From an uncultured Eubacterium sp. (GTDB lineage Bacteria > Bacillota > Clostridia > Peptostreptococcales > Anaerovoracaceae): a stretch of DNA of 9,491 nt. How positions within the stretch are numbered: the first letter of the stretch is position 1; each line of letters begins with the position of its first letter. The notes beneath the pieces are model-generated. The model worked only from the letters and a program-made list of their open reading frames with translations, did not search any database and was not told the origin of the DNA. Location: NCBI GenBank assembly GCA_905193765.1, contig CAJJPZ010000082.1:1-9491 (forward strand). Direction: 5' to 3'. Made by a program: the position numbers and the translations under genes. Below, one piece after another: positions 6,532 to 9,491 of the stretch.

Positions 6532-6543
6532 AAACAGATGTTC
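6532..6543. promoter_or_regulatory. second, imperfect LexA-like box
   Basis: On the minus strand it reads GAACATCTGTTT, matching GAAC-N4-GTTY with one unfavoured inner base. Its centre is 22 bp from the perfect box, close to two helical turns, so two LexA dimers could bind on the same DNA face. It lies just upstream of the -35. Confidence 0.5.
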
Positions 6544-6612
6544 ATGTTTTTTCTGTGAAGAACCCGGCAAAGACCGTAACCCAATGCGCTGCCTCTGATC
6601 CATTAAAATATT

Positions 6613-7134
6613 CTATTCAAAAACAGCGTCCGTAAGATGATAATAATCAAATCCATTCTCGCTGTATACATGGAAAGTCCCGGTCACCGTTAATTCCGAT
6701 CCCTGTTTCGGGTAGTCATCAGGATACTTGACGTCATCCCCGGGAACGAATTCCAGCCCCTGGGCGCAGCATGCCGTTGCATCTTTTATTATGCAGGCAA
6801 AATACCGTTTGCCTGTATATTTGTCTTTCTGAGTAGCGAATTCCCCCTGCATCTTCACCGTTTTTCCATCATAATCTTCAGGCGTCGTCACCATATTGTA
6901 GACTTCCGAATACACCATGGTGCTGCTCAGCACAGTCAGATCCACATCAACATCTCCGTCCACTGATGTCTCTCCAGTTTGATCGGACGCCTCTGCTTTA
7001 CTTTCTAACGTCTCACTGTCTGCATTTGCACTCGCCTCCGGTACATTTTTCGCGGATACACTGCTGTCATCACCACAGGCGCATGACACGAATATCATCA
7101 CGACACACAGCACCGCAAGCAATATTTTCTTCAT
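6613..7134 (-). CDS. zinc-operon lipoprotein with soluble OB-like domain (173 aa)
   Basis: A short secreted lipoprotein. Residues 1-17 form a signal peptide (MKK plus a hydrophobic stretch) ending in a FVSCACG cleavage region, so the lipidated residue is Cys18 or Cys20. Residues 21-68 are a Ser/Ala/Asp/Glu-rich linker. Residues about 70-173 form one compact domain with VYSEVYNMVTTPEDYDGK, YFACIIKDATACCAQG and a closing YYHLTDAVFE. The strand pattern, and phrases such as 'GKTVKMQGEF' and 'ELTVTGTFHVY', suggest an OB-like barrel. The adjacent Cys pair in TACCAQG could bind metal; this is inference. The ATG at 7134 has AAAGGAGG 9 nt upstream and overlaps the znuB stop as ATGA, tying expression to the transporter. 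A longer frame back to 7263 lies inside znuB and is rejected. Function unknown; a role in metal handling at the cell surface is likely from context. Confidence 0.8.
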   Translation of the reverse strand: MKKILLAVLCVVMIFVSCACGDDSSVSAKNVPEASANADSETLESKAEASDQTGETSVDGDVDVDLTVLSSTMVYSEVYNMVTTPEDYDGKTVKMQGEFATQKDKYTGKRYFACIIKDATACCAQGLEFVPGDDVKYPDDYPKQGSELTVTGTFHVYSENGFDYYHLTDAVFE

Positions 7135-7982
7135 TTTCCTATACCTCCTTTCAAAGCTCCCACTGCATAAAAAACGATGAACACTGCGATCTGGACCACC
7201 ACTATAGTCGAACCCACCGGAGTCCCGACCAGCACGGCCAGCAGGATCCCGGCAGTCGAACATATCACTGACAGTGCTGCCGAGCAGATGATCACCGACC
7301 GGAACGTCCTGAATATCCTCATGGACGAAAGTGCCGGGAATATCACCAGCGCTGAAATCAGCAGCGATCCCACCAGATTCATGGCAAGGACTATTATGAC
7401 CGCGATTATCACGGCCATCAGCAGGTTGTACATCCCCGCCCTGGTCCCGGCCGTCCTGGCAAATGTCTCATCAAATGTCACTGCAAAGATCTTGTTATAG
7501 AACAGGACAAAAAACACTATCACGATCATAGACATTGCTGCACAGAGCCATACATCGCCGACAGACAGAGTCAGTATCGATGTCGATCCGAACAATGTGC
7601 TGCACACATCTCCTGATATGTTCGCAGATGACGAGAATATATTCATCAGCATATATCCTACAGCCAGCGATCCTACGGAAAGCATTGCAACTGCAGCATC
7701 TCCCTTGATTTTCGTGTTCTGTCCGGTCCGCAGCAGGAGTATGGCACATGCCACTGTTATACACATGACAAGCGGCATAGAACTGCTCATATCAAATATC
7801 GTCGCCACAGCGAGAGCACCAAATGCCACATGAGACAGGCCATCTCCTATGAAAGAAAACCGCTTCAGGACCAGCGTGACGCCGATCAGCGATGAGCACA
7901 ATGCGATCAGCACACCTGCTGCCAGTGCATAACGCACGAAAGGATATTCAAAATAAAGCACCAGTTTGTCCAGTATCATCAT
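7131..7982 (-). CDS. znuB: metal (Zn/Mn) ABC transporter permease (283 aa)
   Basis: Integral membrane subunit of an ABC-3-family metal importer, moving zinc (or manganese) from the binding protein into the cytosol. Hydrophobic spans lie at about 16-38, 50-65, 70-85, 95-117, 138-162, 185-206, 207-220, 229-252 and 255-277. Typical ABC-3 blocks are KRFSFIGDGLSHVAFGALA (40-58), FDETFARTAGT (170-180), probably facing the ATPase, and LISALVIFPALSSMRIF (208-224). Full length for the family. The ATG at 7982 overlaps the znuC stop as ATGA; a second ATG at 7979 is also possible, and the GGGGTGAGG just upstream could serve either. Metal specificity cannot be read from the permease alone. Confidence 0.94.
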   Translation of the reverse strand: MMILDKLVLYFEYPFVRYALAAGVLIALCSSLIGVTLVLKRFSFIGDGLSHVAFGALAVATIFDMSSSMPLVMCITVACAILLLRTGQNTKIKGDAAVAMLSVGSLAVGYMLMNIFSSSANISGDVCSTLFGSTSILTLSVGDVWLCAAMSMIVIVFFVLFYNKIFAVTFDETFARTAGTRAGMYNLLMAVIIAVIIVLAMNLVGSLLISALVIFPALSSMRIFRTFRSVIICSAALSVICSTAGILLAVLVGTPVGSTIVVVQIAVFIVFYAVGALKGGIGK

Positions 7983-8686
7983 GGCCTCACCCCGCTTTCG
8001 TACCTGTGATGCCCGCTGTTATATATTTCTGTGTGCTTCCTTTTTCCGAAAAACACCTTTTCTCCTGTCCTCAGTATATGGCTGGCATATCTGGCCGCCG
8101 CAGCTGTATCGTGGGATATCATAACTATAGTCAGACCGTCTTCTCTGTTGAGATGTTCCACGAGACTGTACATATCATCTGCAGCCCCAGGGTCCAGTCC
8201 CGAAACAGGCTCATCGAGAAAAAGCATATCTCCCGAAGCGCAAAGGGCACGCGCCAGCAGCGTGCGCTGCTGCTGGCCTCCGGAAAGCTCACGGTAGCAT
8301 TTCCCTGAGAGATGCGTTATTTCCATTTTAACCATTGCTCTCTGCGCCAGCTGTTTTTCCGCCCTGCTGTAGAAAGGCCTGATCCCGCATCTTCCCTGAC
8401 ATCCTGACATAACGACCTCACGCACTGATGCCGGGAAGTCCCACTGTATACCAGTCTGCTGAGGCAGATATCCTATTCCGCCTGTCTTCATATCGTATCC
8501 TCTTATGATTTTCCCTGCCAGGGGCGGCTGCAGACCAAGCAGCGTCTTCATCAGCGTGCTTTTACCTGTCCCGTTCTCGCCGACTATACATAGATAGTCT
8601 CCCTTGTTTATATCAAAATCAATGTCATGCAGCACAGTCTTCCCTTCATAACCCACGGAAAGACTGCGGCAGCTCAGCTGTGCCAT
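7979..8686 (-). CDS. znuC: metal (Zn/Mn) ABC transporter ATPase (235 aa)
   Basis: Cytosolic nucleotide-binding subunit that powers the permease encoded next. All ATPase motifs are intact: Walker A GENGTGKST (36-44), the Q-loop at LPQQ (74-77), the signature LSGGQQQR (134-141), Walker B MLFLDEP (154-160) with the D-loop SGLD, and the switch His192 in MISHD. Length is normal for ZnuC/AdcC. The start is well supported by AAGGAGGA 7 nt before the ATG. It begins 12 nt after the znuA stop and its own stop overlaps the permease start. Assignment to metal rather than another substrate rests on the flanking ZnuA-type binding protein and ABC-3 permease. Confidence 0.95.
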   Translation of the reverse strand: MAQLSCRSLSVGYEGKTVLHDIDFDINKGDYLCIVGENGTGKSTLMKTLLGLQPPLAGKIIRGYDMKTGGIGYLPQQTGIQWDFPASVREVVMSGCQGRCGIRPFYSRAEKQLAQRAMVKMEITHLSGKCYRELSGGQQQRTLLARALCASGDMLFLDEPVSGLDPGAADDMYSLVEHLNREDGLTIVMISHDTAAAARYASHILRTGEKVFFGKRKHTEIYNSGHHRYESGVRP

Positions 8687-8698
8687 AAATATTCCTCC

Positions 8699-9466
8699 TT
8701 AGTTCAGAGCTTCCTTCAATACGTCAAGATTTTTCTCCATTATAGAAATGTATGAAGCACCATCCTTGACATCGTCGCTGCTTACAGACTGCATCGAATC
8801 CATGGTAAGGATCTTCTGATCCTTTGAAGAAGTATTGGAGATGACAGTTTCAGCGATCTTATGCTTTGCGCCTTCTATTGTCAGTACACACGGCAGGTCC
8901 AGTTCATCCACTTTTCCTGCCAGGAATTTCACGGTCTCGAAGCTTGCTTCTGTCTCAGCAGAGCATCCTGCGAATGCAGCATAGTACTTCAGGTCGTAAT
9001 CATCGGCAATGTATCTGAATGGAAACCGGTCTGCAAAAAGCACAGTTTTCCTTTCGCTGTTATCGACCGTCTCCTTGTACCTGCTGTCGAGGACTGCCAG
9101 TTCTTTCGCATATGCTGCTTCATTCTCATCGTAGAGAGACTTGTTTTCTGGATCGATACTGTCGAGCCGTTCTGTGATCTCGCTGCAGATCTTTTCTGCA
9201 TTCTTCAGAGACAGCCATACATGTTCGTCTTTCTCTTCCTCGTGTCCTTCTTCATCTTCATGATCACTGTCTTCGTGATCCTCATCGCCCTGCTCGTCAT
9301 GTTCATGTTCTTCTTCCTGCATGCCTTCTACGGCTTCTTCCGTCTTGACTGAATCGCCCAGCACGTCCATCAGGTTCATGACCTCCATATCCTTGTTTGT
9401 CGCCTGATCCAGAGCATCATCCACCCAGTCATCCGATTCACCTGTTATGAAGTGACCTCCTGTCAA
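8699..9466 (-). CDS. znuA: zinc ABC transporter substrate-binding protein, 5' part missing or frame-broken
   Basis: C-terminal two thirds or more of a ZnuA/AdcA-type extracellular metal-binding protein. Seen blocks are GESDDWVDDAL and NLMDVLGDSV near the start, then an acidic/His-rich metal loop (51-82, six His) leading into HVWLSLKNA (82-90). FADRFPFRY, YYAAFAGCSAETEASFETV and YISIMEKNLDVLKEAL follow. The HVWLS His is a standard zinc ligand. The later His found in classical ZnuA is replaced by the ADRFPFRY form, which I associate with clostridial members. The frame lacks the signal peptide, lipobox and first binding-site lobe expected upstream. The first possible codon is a TTG at 9466, and an in-frame TGA stands at 9484-9482. 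Because homology should continue leftward in the protein, this is either a frameshifted or divergent gene or a sequence error near the edge. Numbering is from that TTG, not a true start. Confidence 0.8.
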   Translation of the reverse strand: MTGGHFITGESDDWVDDALDQATNKDMEVMNLMDVLGDSVKTEEAVEGMQEEEHEHDEQGDEDHEDSDHEDEEGHEEEKDEHVWLSLKNAEKICSEITERLDSIDPENKSLYDENEAAYAKELAVLDSRYKETVDNSERKTVLFADRFPFRYIADDYDLKYYAAFAGCSAETEASFETVKFLAGKVDELDLPCVLTIEGAKHKIAETVISNTSSKDQKILTMDSMQSVSSDDVKDGASYISIMEKNLDVLKEALN

Positions 9467-9491
9467 GCAGTTTTTATGAGATCACCACAAC

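Larger units (their letters stand above)
6502..6543 (-). terminator. candidate intrinsic terminator of the znu operon, coincident with the LexA boxes
   Basis: On the minus strand GAACATCTGTT (6543-6533) can pair with AACAGGTGTTC (6520-6510) over 11 positions (one G-U) around a 12-nt loop. It is followed by TTTTTATG (6509-6502). This lies 70-110 nt after the lipoprotein stop and is the only terminator-like structure there. The same bases form the LexA box pair, so one sequence may do both jobs, or one reading may be incidental. The stem is AT-rich, hence moderate confidence. Confidence 0.45.

Noticed and set aside
9461..9466. Perfect TTGACA on the minus strand
   Set aside because: It lies within the ZnuA coding frame and no -10-like sequence follows at 16-18 bp.
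1..9491. CRISPR arrays, tRNA/rRNA genes, insertion sequences, phage genes
   Set aside because: No regularly spaced repeats, no tRNA-like arm pattern, no transposase, integrase or terminal repeats found on either strand.

Overview
The window looks like chromosomal DNA from a Bacillota bacterium, probably a Clostridia-type anaerobe. The reasons are strong AAGGAGG-type ribosome sites, frequent ATA and AGG/AGA codons, a clostridial-style ZnuA with an acidic/His-rich loop, and a Bacillus/Clostridia-type LexA box. This assignment is inferred from sequence style only. All nine genes I can support lie on the minus strand, so transcription runs from high to low coordinates. The long plus-strand reading frames are antisense shadows.

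Reading in the direction of transcription, the first unit (about 9491 to 6613) is a zinc/manganese-type ABC transporter operon. It holds the substrate-binding protein znuA (5' part missing, with an apparent frame break at the window edge), the ATPase znuC, the permease znuB and a small lipoprotein with a conserved-looking soluble domain. The znuC/znuB and znuB/lipoprotein junctions are 4-base ATGA overlaps.

The second unit (about 6543 to 3651) is a radical-SAM 'DNA modification/repair' protein (TIGR03916 type) followed by its usual partner, a DUF4130/TIGR03915 protein. Its promoter carries one perfect and one near-perfect LexA box, so it is probably SOS-controlled. The radical-SAM protein ends in a sliding-clamp-like motif (QVSMF) and contains an unusual Gly/Ser-rich insertion of about 195 residues. 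The LexA-box pair also forms a hairpin followed by a T-run and may terminate the znu operon.

The third unit is a single Sir2-family deacylase gene (2599-3321) with a good sigma-A promoter and a long hairpin-rich leader of about 190 nt. The fourth unit (about 2205 to 1) starts at an extended -10 promoter and encodes SurE, an isochorismatase-family hydrolase translationally coupled to it, and a DUF2156 protein that runs off the left edge.

The most notable part is the SOS-boxed radical-SAM/DUF4130 cassette. It ties a widespread but biochemically uncharacterised protein pair to DNA damage by three independent sequence signals: the operator, the helix-hairpin-helix domain and the clamp motif. Two gene-free stretches (2088-2598 and 3322-3650) contain hairpins and promoters but no convincing coding sequence.
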